Source: Paracoccidioides lutzii Pb01
Taxonomy: Eukaryota > Ascomycota > Eurotiomycetes > Onygenales > Ajellomycetaceae
Direction of reading: 5' to 3'
DNA: 64,000 bases
NCBI RefSeq assembly: GCF_000150705.2
Contig: NW_015440950.1
Coordinates: 1,242,372-1,306,371 of the forward strand
Position 1 is the first letter of the stretch. Each line of letters starts with the position of its first letter. The notes under the pieces were generated by a model, which ran no database searches, had not been told where the DNA came from, and worked only from the letters and a program-made list of their open reading frames with translations. A program made the translations under genes and the position numbers. Shown in pieces: positions 47,365-59,471 of this stretch.

Positions 47365-47897
47365 AAAATTGACTCACTCACCAATCGCCCTTCATCTATC
47401 CCCTAGATGCCGGCCACACTATTGTCCACGATGATATAACCTATGATTTCCACATCCTGCCCTCAGGCCTCATCTCACCCGACTGTATCAACTTGGTTGG
47501 CACCGGAACCGTCGTGCATGTACCGAGTTTCTTCAAGGAGTTGGATGCGCTAAAAGCCAAGGGTCTGAAGGAAGCTGATAAGAGGATATTCATCAGTGAT
47601 CGGGCGCAAGTCTGCTTTGATCTCCACTCCGTTGTCGACGGGCTGGAAGAAGCGATTTTGGCGGGAAAAAAAGTTGGCACGACAGGGAAGGGAATTGGAC
47701 CTTGCTATAGCGATAAAGCATCTAGGAGAGGTGTGAGGATTGGAGAGGTGTTGGAGGAGGGTGTTGTGGAGAGCAAACTTCGGGCCCTTGAAGCGGGGTA
47801 TCGAAGACAGTTTGGAGAGTTGAAGTATGACCTCGAAGATGAGGTTAAGAGGTTTAATGTATGTCCCAAACATTATTTCCTGATTCTTTCTCTTAAC

Positions 47898-47928
<31 letters not shown>

Positions 47929-48742
47929 AAGAAAGAAAGAAAGAAAGAAAGAAAAGAAAAGAAAAGAAAAGAAAAAAGGAAAAGAAAAAGAGAGGGACTT
48001 CGTAGCAAATGTGCTGACATGAGATGTACTTGCAAAGGAATACCGCACCAAACTCCAGCCCTACGTCGTCGACCAAATGGCCTTCATGCACAAACATCGC
48101 TCTTCCCCTTCAGTTCTCGTTGAGGGCGCCAACGCTCTCCTGCTCGACATCGACCACGGAACTTACCCCTACGTAACCTCCTCCTGCACTGGCCTGGGGG
48201 GAGCAATCCAAGGCCTAACCCTCAACCCAACCTCGATAAAATCCATAGTCGGCGTGGTAAAAGCATATAGCACGCGCGTAGGCTCCGGCCCCTTCCCCAC
48301 TGAACAAAACAACGCCGTGGGCGAAAAGTTGCAAAAAGCCGGTCGCGAATTCGGCGTCACAACCGGCCGACGACGTCGCTGCGGCTGGCTTGACATGGTC
48401 ATGTGTCGCTACAGCAATGCCATCAACCATTACACCGTCATCAACCTGACAAAGTTGGATATTCTTGACGACTTCGATGAGATTAAAGTTGCGGTGGCGT
48501 ACAAGCTGGATGGGAAGCTCCTAGAATCGTTCCCCGCACAGGCTGATGTGTTGGATAAGGTTGAGGTGGAGTATGTCACTTTCCCCGGCTGGAAGTCGAA
48601 CACCATGGGTGCTACCAAGTGGGAACATCTTCCGACAAATGCGCAGCGCTATGTCGAGTTCATTGAGAGGGAGATGGGTGGTGTGCCGATTAGGTGGATT
48701 GGGACTGGGCCGGCGAGAAACCATATGATTGAGCGCATATGA
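47013..48742 (+). CDS. Adenylosuccinate synthetase
   Basis: Four exons, 47013-47052, 47180-47248, 47407-47858 and 48038-48742, give 1266 nt or 421 residues, the normal length for fungal enzymes. It condenses IMP with aspartate using GTP in the first committed step of AMP synthesis, in the cytosol. Visible motifs: the P-loop GDEG/KGK (split by intron 1), GGHN/AGHT (split by intron 2), GTGTVVHVPSF, TTGKGIGPCYSDKASR, GANALLLDID, GRRRRCGWLD and the GTP-specificity motif NLTKLD. The start is the first ATG and leads straight into VTIVLGAQFGDEG. All three introns contain simple repeats: an A-run, an (AAAT)n tract, and an A-run plus (GAAA)n. The 3' end is followed by a run of about 30 T. Confidence 0.95.
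47323..47367. repeat. (AAAT)n microsatellite in intron 2 of the synthetase gene
   Basis: About eleven AAAT units between 47323 and 47367, wholly within the second intron (47249-47406), between the donor GTGAGT and the acceptor CCTAG. Confidence 0.9.
47898..47990. repeat. Poly-A plus (GAAA)n tract in intron 3 of the synthetase gene
   Basis: An A-run of about 29 nt is followed by GAAA, then AAAAG units to about 47990, inside the third intron (47859-48037). It produces a spurious poly-Lys reading frame if the intron is ignored. Confidence 0.9.
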
Positions 48743-48772
48743 TAAATCTGTTAGGATATTCTTCTTTTCCTA

Positions 48773-48803
<31 letters not shown>

Positions 48804-49422
48804 GTTTGTTTGTTTGTTTTATTTCTTCTTTCGCAACCCTGACTTTGCTCTGAAGTCCTCTACTGGGTTGCGTTACTCCGGCATGCTTTTCTCTATAGAT
48901 AGGTAGGAGTTTTTTGTATTTCTTTTCATCGGTTGTGTCTGTCTCCAGAATCATATGGATCGAATTTCAGAGGTAGCCGTGGCCTTCTTTTTGTTGCTCT
49001 TTTTCCTTTTCTCTGCTACAGTATATCTTTCCCCTTATAGTATTCTCCTGTCCACATTTTTGATCCTCATGTATGCACATATCACAGTGTTAATGTATAG
49101 AGTAATGAGTTGAGGAAGGTAACAGGCAGATGAGTCTCTATATCTGTTAGACTACCTCGCAAAAATGCCCTATCGGCAGCAGTCTATACTGGACGGAGGA
49201 CGAGTTCAATTCCATAAGGGTCACCTGATCCCTAACAATACCATGAGAAGGGAAGTAGGTCATTGGTTGATTGACATGATATTTAACATCGACTAATATT
49301 GGACAATAAATATCGTATGAACGATCAATGGTCAGGACGCTCTTTAAAGCCAGAAGCGGTTGAGCTAAACTCAGCAAAACAAATGAAAAATGAGATACCC
49401 CATCCGTAGATGCAATTTCAAA
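48743..49422. other. Convergent 3' spacer
   Basis: Between the synthetase stop and the stop of the minus-strand ankyrin gene. It contains a T-run of about 30 nt followed by four GTTT units (48774-48822). No gene is seen. Confidence 0.4.
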
Positions 49423-52400
49423 TCAATCCGGGCTCATATCGCCCTGCCCAATGCGCAGCCTTCCGTCATCCGCCAACATCGATTTTCGACCAGCCATGAG
49501 ACGCTCCTGGCGTGACAGCAAGTCGGTATCCCGTTTATACTGCCGTTCGTTTGCTGCCTCGAGCTCCTTTAGCCTTCGAGATTCAGAGGTTACACGCGCA
49601 TCAAAAATGCCCTGTTGGACCGCAGTGGAGGATTTCTGGTACTCAAGCTGCAGTCTGCCTTCCTCCTTCGTGGCTTCGAGACGGAGCTGATTGAGGGCAC
49701 GCTGTTGCTGTAGAGCTGCGTTTCGCTGCTGATCTGCGATCCGCTGGCGCTGTGCAGCTGCATTGGCTTCTAGGCGTAGTTGTAGCGCTGCGGAGTTGAC
49801 GGTGATCGCGTCGCGGTTCTCAGCTACTTCGCGATCCTGCTGGAGTCGGAGACTATGTGTTTGTTTCATGACGAGTTTCTGTTGTTCGGCAACTTCCATT
49901 TCACACTTTAGAGCTAGCTGGTGCTCTTCTTCTTGTTCTTGAAGACGACGTTCCCGTACTTTTTGCCTCCTGTCTTCTGCGAGGATGTCTGCGGGTGCTC
50001 CAACCATGTCTGGCGGTTGAGGGCCGTTTTGCCTGTAAAACACGTCCTTGCATCCGTTGGCCTTCAGGATATGTAAAAGGTCCGGTGCATATTCTTTGGA
50101 GCTTTGCTGCATGTCTTTGGCAATGTACATTGTAGGTGAGAAAATAAAGCCGCCTTGGGAATAGAAATTTCTTTCATCGTTGATACGCTTCCAAAGCCCA
50201 CTGGCAAGAAGTGCTTTTGTTACGTTTGTGCAGCCAGTTGGATTATCCAGGGCATGCATAAGAATCGGCTTGCCGCCTCTGTTAAGAGTAAGTTCAGCCT
50301 TTCCGGTCACAAGGGCATCTATGGTTTGTCTCAGCCTTCCAAGCCCAGTCACAGAATCAGCTGCTGATTTGAGACAAAGTTCTGCCAACGCACTACGACC
50401 ATCGTGAGTCATTGACGGGAAGTTTGGATCATGTCCATAGTCAATTAGCAGCTTAACAGCACCGGTGTGTAATTCACGCGCAGCTTCATGAATGCTTCCA
50501 TCATCGACAGTAGCATTTGCATTTAACAAGTGGCGCATTGTGGCTAGTTGTCCGCGTCTGCTGGCGTAAAATAGAGGAGTCCGGCCGTGCGCGTCGCATA
50601 TCGAAACATCAGCGCCGTGCTGAATCAGCTTGAGCACCATGTCCGGTGTTCTCTCCATTGCTGCAATTAGTAAGGGAGTCTGGCAAGATCCTGTTGATTG
50701 GAAGTTCGGATTTGCTAATGAAATAGAGCGTTAGAGAACCTTCCATTTAGACGTTGAAACCAAAATTTCTGGACATACCTTCATTTTTCAGAAGGCAATC
50801 AATAACATATGGACTAACCTTCTGTTGAGGCTGAAGAAGCGCCCACAGAAGGAGGGAAACCTGTTCATAACCTTCCTTGGATTCGATAATATATGGAATT
50901 GTTTGATCAGCCAGAATATCAGCCCTCAAAAGAGCCTCGAGAATTTTAGTTCCACGGGGCCACTTTCTTAATGCAGCAAATGTGACAGGTTCCTGTTGCA
51001 GTCCATCGGCATCATACAGTGAGTTATTCAAATCCGGAATACCTCCAGGAATCTGGGAAAATAATTCGATTAATTCAAGGGTAGCATCTTCTGTTAAGTT
51101 TGATGACATGATAGTCGAAAATGCTGCAGGGAGACTTCTAGGCGATTGAAGAGAGTCTAAAAGTCGCTTCACTAGAACTGGGCTATTCTTTTCGATTGCC
51201 AGCTTGAGAGCTCGGCCATCTTCATAGTCAACTTTAGCTCCAAATCGAATCAAGATATCCACAGCATCCGTTGCTTCGCTGATAATGCCAAAATTTTCGA
51301 CGGATGTGGCCAGAGCGTGGTCAATCACATCCCCACAGGCTCCATTTGCTAGCAGCTGCTGGATTACCAATAATCCAGGGGAAGACAACCAAAAATTTCC
51401 TGACGAAACAAGCTGTTTGAAGACATCATTGATAGCATTTCTATCGGAGATAGCTTCCAACAATATTTTCAGCATTGCAGCATCCATTAACATAGCTGCG
51501 TGGAGAAGAGGGAAGTTGTTAGAATGATGTACAGAAGCGCCATTTTTCAGCAATAGCTGGAGAGTCTCAGTATCACAAGGATTCTCCTGTACTACATCGG
51601 CAAGGGCGCTATGGAGGTGTTGTCCTCTAAACCCTGACTCGAGGACCTTGGAGGTATACTGATATCGCTCAGCGCCTTGCAGATTCCAGCAGGAGTTAAA
51701 CGCTGTCTCCAGCGCCTCTTTTGTAACATCTTGTTCTAAAAGGAGAGCCAGGACGTCAAAAGAGTGAGTCTCGATGGATGAACGAAGGGCTTGTCCATTT
51801 CCGTAATTAACAGAGGCACCAAACCTTAAAATCAGTTTCGCAAATGAAACGTCTGATTTCAGTTTTACTGCTTCAACTAAAAATTTATTTACAGCTGTTG
51901 GCATCCGATCGCGACCAGCCGCTAATAGGATTGTCGCCATTTGATGTTTAGCTTTCACATCGGCTTCCAGGAGAATATCCAAAGCCGCACTTATGGTTTC
52001 GGTGGATGGTGCATGAGAAACCAGAAGTTCCAGCTGTTTCCCGTCAGACTTCTTAACTGCTTTTTGGACCACAGCACCGTTTTTGAAATTTACGTTGGCA
52101 CCGTATTTCAAAAGCAGCTCGATGAGCGATGGATGGCTCCATGGCAACCTTTGCACGGTTAAAAGACCAGAATTAAGTGTCTCACCTTTGACCCCAGCTG
52201 CAAGGAGTCTGTGGCATATGGTGTATTGGATGGAGCAGTCTTGTAGATTAAGAGCTAGAGGGAATGCAAGGTTTAGACTCGTATGAGATGGATTGTATGA
52301 CAAGAGGAGTCGAAGAAGGTCAGAATTCCCTTGTTTAGTGGCCATTTCGATCGGTTTTCCGTTGTTGGAATTCACATCAGCAACACCTTTATCGAGAAGT

Positions 52401-54226
52401 AATTGTAACAAAGGGATATCCACAGGTTTGTCGTTAATTACATAGAGGAGGCCCTCATCGACAACCGGGCCACGGGCACCAGCAGAAACAAGCAGATCCA
52501 GTATGGTAAATCTCAGATCGGAATTGGGCAGACCAAGCGCAGGTATAATTCCTTGGGCGAGGGACATAGGTGAAGGAACGCCTTTTAGGAGTATGTTTAG
52601 GACACCAACATCGCCTGCCCTTGCTGATTCTTGGAAACATTTCCCTCCGCAAACATTCACATCAATTCCATGCCGCACAAACTCGTAAATAAGAGGCTCT
52701 TTCTCCTCCACAAAATTGGACATCACAGCTTTAACTAATGCATTATCCACTTCCTCACCCCTAGCTCCGGCTGATAAGAGGCTGGTTGCCATAGACAGAC
52801 GGGGTTTAGAAGGGACGGCTTCTAACAAGGGAAAACACAGTTCTAGGGACTCTTTCGAAGGGCGGCCTTTGAGAAGAAGTTCGAACAATGGCAAGGACAC
52901 TGAAGAAACTGCACAACGGAGCGCATGTGCGTTATCGTAATCAACGGAAGCTTGCTTGCTCATGAAATATTCGACAATTGCGAGATCATTCCGCTGAACT
53001 GCATCGATTAGACAAGGCTGAAGTGCATATCCACAAGCCCCCCGCTCCACAAGTGTTGAAATGACCGCCAGTTGTTTCGATGAGGGTATATTAGACGAGA
53101 TTTTGGGGAACATCGTTAGTAAGTGAGAGGCATGCTGCTTGTCAATGCGACCACTGAATAAGCTCGCTAATAATTTTGTATTTCCAAATTTAATTGCGTG
53201 GACGATAGCCTCGGCAGAATTGTACGTCACAGATGCACCATGTGTGACGAGCAATGAGGTGACATGCTCGTCACTCCTCTCAACAGCTTTCAGCAACGTT
53301 TTTGAAACCACTTCTCCATTTGCGCCACCACAAAGAAGAGCCTCGACTAGGATTCTTTGAATATCGGAACTGGATTCTGTTATGTGGAAGGCAATGTCCA
53401 CAGCGCCATCAAGAGAATCTTTCGAAGGTGGACGATCTGCTAAAATAAGTGCAACCACAATGTCCACGTTCCCTGAGCGAACGGCGTTCTCCAAAACTTC
53501 AGGCAGATCACCATTTGCGCCATTTTTCAAAAGCGCTGAAGCCATATCAAGGCTCCCGGAAGCGACAGCGGTGGGTAACACTTGATCAAGACACGAAACG
53601 GCCATGCGCTTCTCAGCACTTAGAAACAGGTCGATCAGCGGGGTGTTTCCGCGTACCGCTGCGTCTAGGAATGCTTGTTGGCAGGAATTTGGGTCCCCAC
53701 CATTTTGAAGCAGCATCTTGGTGCATTCCAAATCCCGTCCCGATACCGCAACATATAAAGCTTCGTTCAACCCATCCTCATCAGAGTATTGACTCAAAAC
53801 GTACACCATATATGGCTGGCGCATGCCCACTGCTGATATCAACAGAGAATTTATAGTTCTCTTCATCGTCTGCTGTTGGTGTTTAAACAGGTTCTTCTCA
53901 TGTTTCGCGTCATTGGCTTTAGCCAGCAGGTAATCGAGGACTCCAAGAGAACCATTAGTTAGAACTATTCGTTCTATAACTGTGTGAATTTCGTCTTTAT
54001 TAAACTGGAGTTTGCTGGGCTGTCGACGGAAAATATGTGACTTGGATGCAAAAGTCTCCTGGCGCTTCTGCATCAAAAGGCCCTCAGCTATGATATCATC
54101 TCCTTCACAGGTGAATGATAAATGTTCCTTTCGAAGTCTCGGGTATAATTTGTTCAAAGAAACGACGGCATTTGGGGACAATTGTTCAAGCCGTGCTTGA
54201 GAAACGCGGTTGGAAACTGCCATCAC
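49423..54226 (-). CDS. Ankyrin super-repeat protein with C-terminal coiled coil
   Basis: Two exons, 54226-50779 and 50714-49423, joined across a 64-nt intron (GTATGT..TTAG), give 4740 nt or 1579 residues. Splicing joins LLKNEA to NPNFQSTGSCQTPLLIAA. Exon 1 is a long array of divergent ankyrin-like helices, for example NALYVAVSGRDLECTKMLL-type and GASVNYGNGQALRSS-type units. From about residue 325 to 1040 these fall into a higher-order unit of about 95 residues repeated some eight times. Exon 2 begins with canonical ankyrin repeats (DAHGRTPLFYASRRGQ) and ends in a strongly charged coiled coil of about 170 residues rich in Glu, Gln, Arg and Ala. There is no signal peptide, membrane segment or enzyme domain. 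It is probably a scaffold or sensor protein; the partner is unknown. An upstream exon encoding an N-terminal effector domain cannot be excluded. Confidence 0.85.
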
Positions 54227-55516
54227 CGACTGTATCTTAAGCTCATCCCCAGAGTTGGTGAGTGTCCATATAGATGAGCGAAGTAGAATAGCAGACCTAC
54301 GAGCTCAACCCACGTTCTCGGATGAGATTATGAGGAAACGACATCAAAAGTTTTCTGCACCAGGAAGGATCTTGACAAGACACTGATTGTTATACCGATT
54401 ACTGTGTAGGAGAAGTCGGTGTTGTAGCAGCTCTTTGTATGTGTAGGGGGGGCTAGACCAGAGAGGGTCAAAGAAACTGTGTAAATAATGCATTATACAT
54501 TGTTTTTAAAACAATAGCAAAACTATATTTATTCTATAAATAATAAAGGACAGGCTGATATCAACATTGGCAGTCACTGCGCAATCGTTTCCGTAGCCGC
54601 CCAGTGACGTTGCCAGGGCCCCGTGTGAATGGAGATCGATTGAAGTTGTACGTGGAACCCGCCCCATGTCTGTGAACTCAGCTGGGGACATACGATGGGT
54701 TTAGTTGGCGCTTGCATGCCGCCAAGACACATGGCGCCTCGAGTCAAACCTGGCCATAGGTAAGTAGTTAATCGCTGGACAGAAAGCGAACAGAGCAAGG
54801 TTTGCACTTGCTGGAAGTTACTGTGATTTTTTTTTGGTCTTTAGGGAAACTTTTGACACGGATTTCCACCAATTATACTCGACAAATTTCGGTTAGTTGC
54901 TGGACAAAGCGGAGATTTTCATTTCTTGGACAAACTCTAGATAATCATTCATGGGGAACGACCCTGGAAAGGCGTGGAACGCGTCACATGCAAGGATTCA
55001 GGAAAGAAAGAAAACGGGATGTTCATCGCTGGATATAATATACACAGCCTTAAAAATGCTCGCAAATATTTGGAGGTGCAAAATATTTATTTTGAACGGG
55101 CAACATTTTGATTCAGCATAAAAGGGAGCTTTTACCGCAGTAACACATGGATCGAAGGGAATATAAAATGGCGTGATAAGAAACAAAATGGGACGACTAT
55201 GATTACAAGGGTTGCCAGATGCACAATAGGACCGTGACTGTACACTCTGGGAAAATAGATAGGGGAAGAGAAGAGATTCAAGAGATGAAAGGTCGACATT
55301 ATGAGGTAAGACATGGAAGAAATGAAGCAACCATGAGTAATACATCATCACTCTCAGCCGTAAAATAAAAAAGCAAACACCGCCTTTTTACCCATAGAAT
55401 CCCATTAGACAAAAGTCTACTAATCCTGAAAAATAAAACCCGAAGAAGCCGTAAGAACGAGCGGACAAACACTAGCAACTAAACATGACAATCTCCCATC
55501 CCATGTCTATGATCCA
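54227..55516. other. Spacer between the ankyrin and helicase genes
   Basis: Includes the promoter of the ankyrin gene and the likely 3' UTR of the minus-strand helicase gene. Short frames on both strands show no family. No gene is supported. Confidence 0.4.
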
Positions 55517-56019
55517 TCGCCAGCGAAAGCGCAGAGATATAACATGAGTTGATACTCTGTACTGCGCGAGGAGGGGAGGGGAAAAAAAGAAAAAAAAAAA
55601 AAAAAGTCGAAGAAAATTTGGTGCTGAAATCCATCAGATTTCATGTCGCATTTCGTTTAAACCCAGCTAGGAATGATAGCGTTGGATAACTAGCTATGCA
55701 GGTTCAGACAAATCTCCGCTGGTCATCAATTCAAGAATCGAAGTCGAAGGGGTTACCGCGATTCTGCCTGGTCGCCAGCGAAAGCGCAGAGATATAACAT
55801 GAGTTGATACTCTGTACTGCGCGAGGAGGGGAGGGGAAAAAAAGATAAAAAAAGTCGAAGAAAATTTGGTGCTGGAATCCATCAGACTTCATGTCGCACT
55901 TCGTTTAAACCCAGCTAGGAATGATAGCGTTGGATAACTAGCTATGCAGGTTCAGACAAATCTCCGCTGGTCATCAATTCAAGAATCGAAGTCGAAGGGG
56001 TTACCGCGATTCTGCCTGG
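55517..56019. repeat. Tandem duplication of the helicase 3' end (2 x ~250 bp)
   Basis: Copy 1 (about 55517-55771) and copy 2 (about 55772-56019) begin TCGCCAGCGAAAGCGCAGAG and end with sequence around the helicase stop codon. The period is 255 bp at the left edge and 248 at the right; the difference is a 7-nt shorter A-tract in copy 2. Only a handful of substitutions separate the copies. Copy 2 contains the functional stop and the last codons; copy 1 is a spare 3' end lying in the 3' UTR. Confidence 0.9.
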
Positions 56020-58261
56020 TATTCGAAACACGCCCTCCAAAGCTCCGGTTAGAGTCCCGGCCGCCACCGAAGGAGCCACTACCGCCGCCATTGAAGTTAC
56101 GGCCACCACCGAAAGAGCCACGACCACCGCCATTGAAGCTACGGCCACCACTGAAGGAGCCATGACCACCGCCATTGGAATTACGGCCGCCACTGAAGTA
56201 GCCACGACCACCGCCATTGAAGCCGCGACCATCGCCATTGGAGTTACGGCCACCACCATATGAGTTACGATTGCCGCCAGAGAAGCCAGGATTGCTGGAG
56301 TAACCACGAGAACGATAAGAATCGCGAGAACCGTAGGAATTAATAGACCCATAGGACCCTCGGGAGTTGGAGGAACCAGGAGCGTCATCCTCTTCCACAG
56401 AGTTCCTAACATTTAGACCTGGAATATTCCTGTAACCGAGTCTGGCGGCGGTCACGCTGGAGAACGCAGGTGGGTCCCTCAGACCCCAACCGTGTGTAGC
56501 GAGTTGATTGATGCACTGGACAACCTCGTATTTATCTCTTAATTGGGCCAAGGTGCCCAAGTATGCGGCATACGCGTTAGATTTTTGCTTGATTGAAACC
56601 GTCTTGAAACCATCCTTGACCTTGGAGAATATATCGGAAACATGAGGCGGGTGCCCATCTTCTGTGGTCATGTCAGCTGATGCAGTAAGGAGGCTCGAAC
56701 TATCGGATCGTATTGGAAGGCCTCTGAGTTGGCGGCGGACATTGTCGCTCTCCAACGGTAGAGTGAAAATCCACCCCTCTCCCTTTTTATTAGCACGAGC
56801 TGTTCGTCCGAGGCGGTGGATGTATGTTTCTCTATCTCGTGGGACGCCAATCTGGATCACATGCGTGACATCAGGAAAATCCATTCCACGGGCTGTAACG
56901 TCGGAAGAGAAGAGGATCGCAGAGCTCGCTTTGCGGAATAGGCCTGAGAATCTTGTCCTCTGGTCCTGAGTCAAGCGGGAATGCATCTCGTAGCACTGAA
57001 CATCAGGAAGGGGATGATCCGAATCCGAAGACAAATCATATCTCATTGCTGAAAAAGCTTGTCTCGCCAGGCCGACCTCAGCAGTAGAATTGAAATACAC
57101 GATCGCTTTGAAGGGTTTGACATTGGCAGGATCATTTTTATGATTTTCAACGTTTTGCTTCGCTAGCTCAAAAATGGCTGGGAGCTGATTCTCCAATCCA
57201 CGGAGGTAAACTAGCTTTTGAGGAACGGCTAAATGCGTTGGTGTTTCATCTTCTTTAACTGTCTTGACAAAAGTAAAATCCTGTTTCATCGTCTGGCGCA
57301 CCATAGCCATAACCTCTTTTGGGACGGTGGCAGAAAACATAAGAGTTTGTCGGTCGACATCTTGACGGCGTGGTAGATAGCTTTGAAGCTCTTGAATATC
57401 CGGGGCAAATCCGATATCAAGAAGACGATCGGCTTCGTCAAGGACCAATGCACTTAATTTCGGGGCAGAAACACCACTTGTTGGGTCGGAGAATATGTCA
57501 ATAAGACGTCCTGGAGTACCCACAAGGATATGACATCCTTCGTGTTGAATCCGCATTAGGCCTTCACGTTTCCTCGTACCACCTACAGCTGTCTGGACAA
57601 TAACACTGGTGTTCGACACAAGTTTTTTTGCTTCTACCGCAATTTGTTCGGCAAGCTCACGGGTTGGGGAAATAATAAGGGCTCGGATATCCGAGGCGTT
57701 GGATCGTGAACGGTTGTTCCTCGCCCGTTGAGCTAGCTGCTGATCTTTTAGAATATTCTGCACAACTGGAATAAGGAAAGCAAGTGTTTTGCCAGTTCCA
57801 GTTTTTGCCTGGGCAAGGCTTCATTGTTTCAGTTAGCAAAATGGTAAAAATAAGACTTGAGCCAAGGGGAGAAAAGTGGCGGGTGATAGACGAATCGCTT
57901 ACACATCGGATCCATTCAATGTAGCATTTATTGTCATCCTCTGCACCTCTGTCATAGTTGTGATATTCATCTTATTGGTAAGTACCCGGATGACATTGTC
58001 ACTAACCAGCCCATCGGTGGCCAATTCGGAAAATTGCGTGTATTCGGTTGGAGCCTCAGATTCCTTCACAGCAGAGGCAGCTTGAGAAGATCTGAGGGCC
58101 GGATACGGATGGAACGCTCTGATAGCAAGGACAGAAGGCTGTTGAGCTATCCGAGATGAAATTATTGGCTGCTGAGTACCTGTCTGGATTCTGAGTGAGC
58201 GGACAATGTATGGTCGTATAGTGCGTCCGAGGATATTTCCTCGACGGACAGGACCCAGCAT
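55979..58261 (-). CDS. Mitochondrial DEAD-box RNA helicase (MSS116/CYT-19-like)
   Basis: Two exons, 58261-57903 and 57818-55979, joined across an 84-nt intron (GTAAGC..GAAG), give 732 residues. The N-terminus is Arg-rich and acid-free for about 50 residues, typical of a mitochondrial presequence. Helicase motifs in order: a Q-motif-like segment (MTEVQ), AKTGTGKT at 124-131 just after the intron, PTRELAEQ, TPGRLID, DEAD at 247-250, SAT, and in the second RecA lobe SSDVTARGMDFPDV and HRLGRTAR. The C-terminus is a Gly/Asn/Arg/Ser-rich tail with a 14-residue unit (RSFNGGGRGSFGGG type) repeated about four times, then NRGNPFDFDS. Family members act as RNA chaperones for mitochondrial intron splicing and translation. 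The 3' end is tandemly duplicated. Confidence 0.93.
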
Positions 58262-58462
58262 TCTGAGGGTTCTCTTGGAAAACAGATAAATGTTGAGAAA
58301 TCAACTACCACCCAAACACAGCAAAGCACCAAGACAACACAATGCAACTCAGAGAGTGTAAAGTAAAGACACTGAGGTGAACAGAGGGACCATGGAAGAG
58401 AAAGGGTGGTGTTGCTGAACGACGGAAATGATGAAAGTTGCAGATTTTATTTTTGTATTGGA

Positions 58463-58493
<31 letters not shown>

Positions 58494-58663
58494 ACAGGAA
58501 AAACAAAACTCCGTGAAATTTTCGACGGATGGTAGTCTGTGCTTCATAAAGCACGTGAAGGGCTTAGGCTACCCCCTAGAATCGGCCCCAACCAAGAGTG
58601 TAACTGATTTAACCAATTTGTTCAAATGGCTTTTCAATGAGAAGAATCTATTTAATTAGCGCT
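58262..58663. other. Promoter region of the DEAD-box helicase gene
   Basis: Upstream of the minus-strand helicase start. It contains a T-run of about 24 nt (58466-58489). CpG is still present to about 58660, after which composition changes. No gene is seen. Confidence 0.4.
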
Positions 58664-59471
58664 TAACAGCCAAGAAAATGGTCTTTTATTCCTATGTATG
58701 GGCAGCAGCAACAGCATTAGACTTTTTAGAAATAATCTCTGTCACTAAATAGCTGGTATAATAATCATCTCTCACCTTCTTCAGCTGCCTTAATATGAGC
58801 TGCTTTGCATCATCATCATCAAGGAAGGCATATAACAAGCAGATTGAGATGCTTATGCAGAACCACATTAATCACATTACAAAACTCAAATTTTTACTGG
58901 CATTTCAAACAGCATATGACACTCTGAGGACACTTGATGTGGATGAACTAAGTGTGAAAAGGAAGCGTGAAAAGCACCATAACTAATATCGTAAGAGAGT
59001 AGGAGGATAGGCGCTGCGAGCGCTGGGGAGGGAAGAGGAAGCGATGGGTGAAAACATAGGTGTAGGATTGAATAGTAGCTAACCACTGAATCTCTTGAAA
59101 GGAATTCGGGGGATTCGAGGTGTTTATATACATGAACAGGTGACAATAGGTTTTACCCCTAATCTTCCATAGAATGGAGGAACAAGCGGTTTGAGGTGCA
59201 AGGAGCAAGGAGCTAGTATAAGGAGTCTTGGCATCACAGACATATATCAATTACTTCAAGCAACATCCACAGGGGCTTTAAAGATACTGAACTTATTTCA
59301 TTTAATTCAGAAGCTGTAATCTCAAAGCTGAATATTAAGCTTCAGGTCATCTGCTTCTTTATCAAAGAAGAAGTATCTTGATCTGCAAAACATCAGAAAA
59401 TAAATTTGAATGATATCTCAAACTGAGTTAATTAGAAATAAAATCATATGATATCAGAATAAGCTCATTAA
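58664..59471. repeat. Unclassified transposon relic with LTR-like segment
   Basis: From 58664 to about 58968 I see no CG dinucleotide, and one open frame (58795-58986, 63 codons, ending KRKREKHHN) of unknown family lies there. Sequence from about 58987 to 59275 then regains CpG. On the minus strand it begins TGTTGCTTGAAG and has TATATAAACACC, which resembles an LTR with its promoter. The alternation matches the copia element next door, where the LTR keeps CpG and the interior does not. Element identity is not established. Confidence 0.3.

Noticed and set aside
47550..48035. Minus-strand frame with long Phe runs over intron 3 of the synthetase gene
   Set aside because: It is the A-run and (GAAA)n microsatellite read on the opposite strand.
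55942..56412. 156-codon frame inside the helicase tail, with Val/Ala-rich repeats
   Set aside because: It is an alternative frame of the Gly-rich repeat; the repetition comes from the helicase coding sequence.
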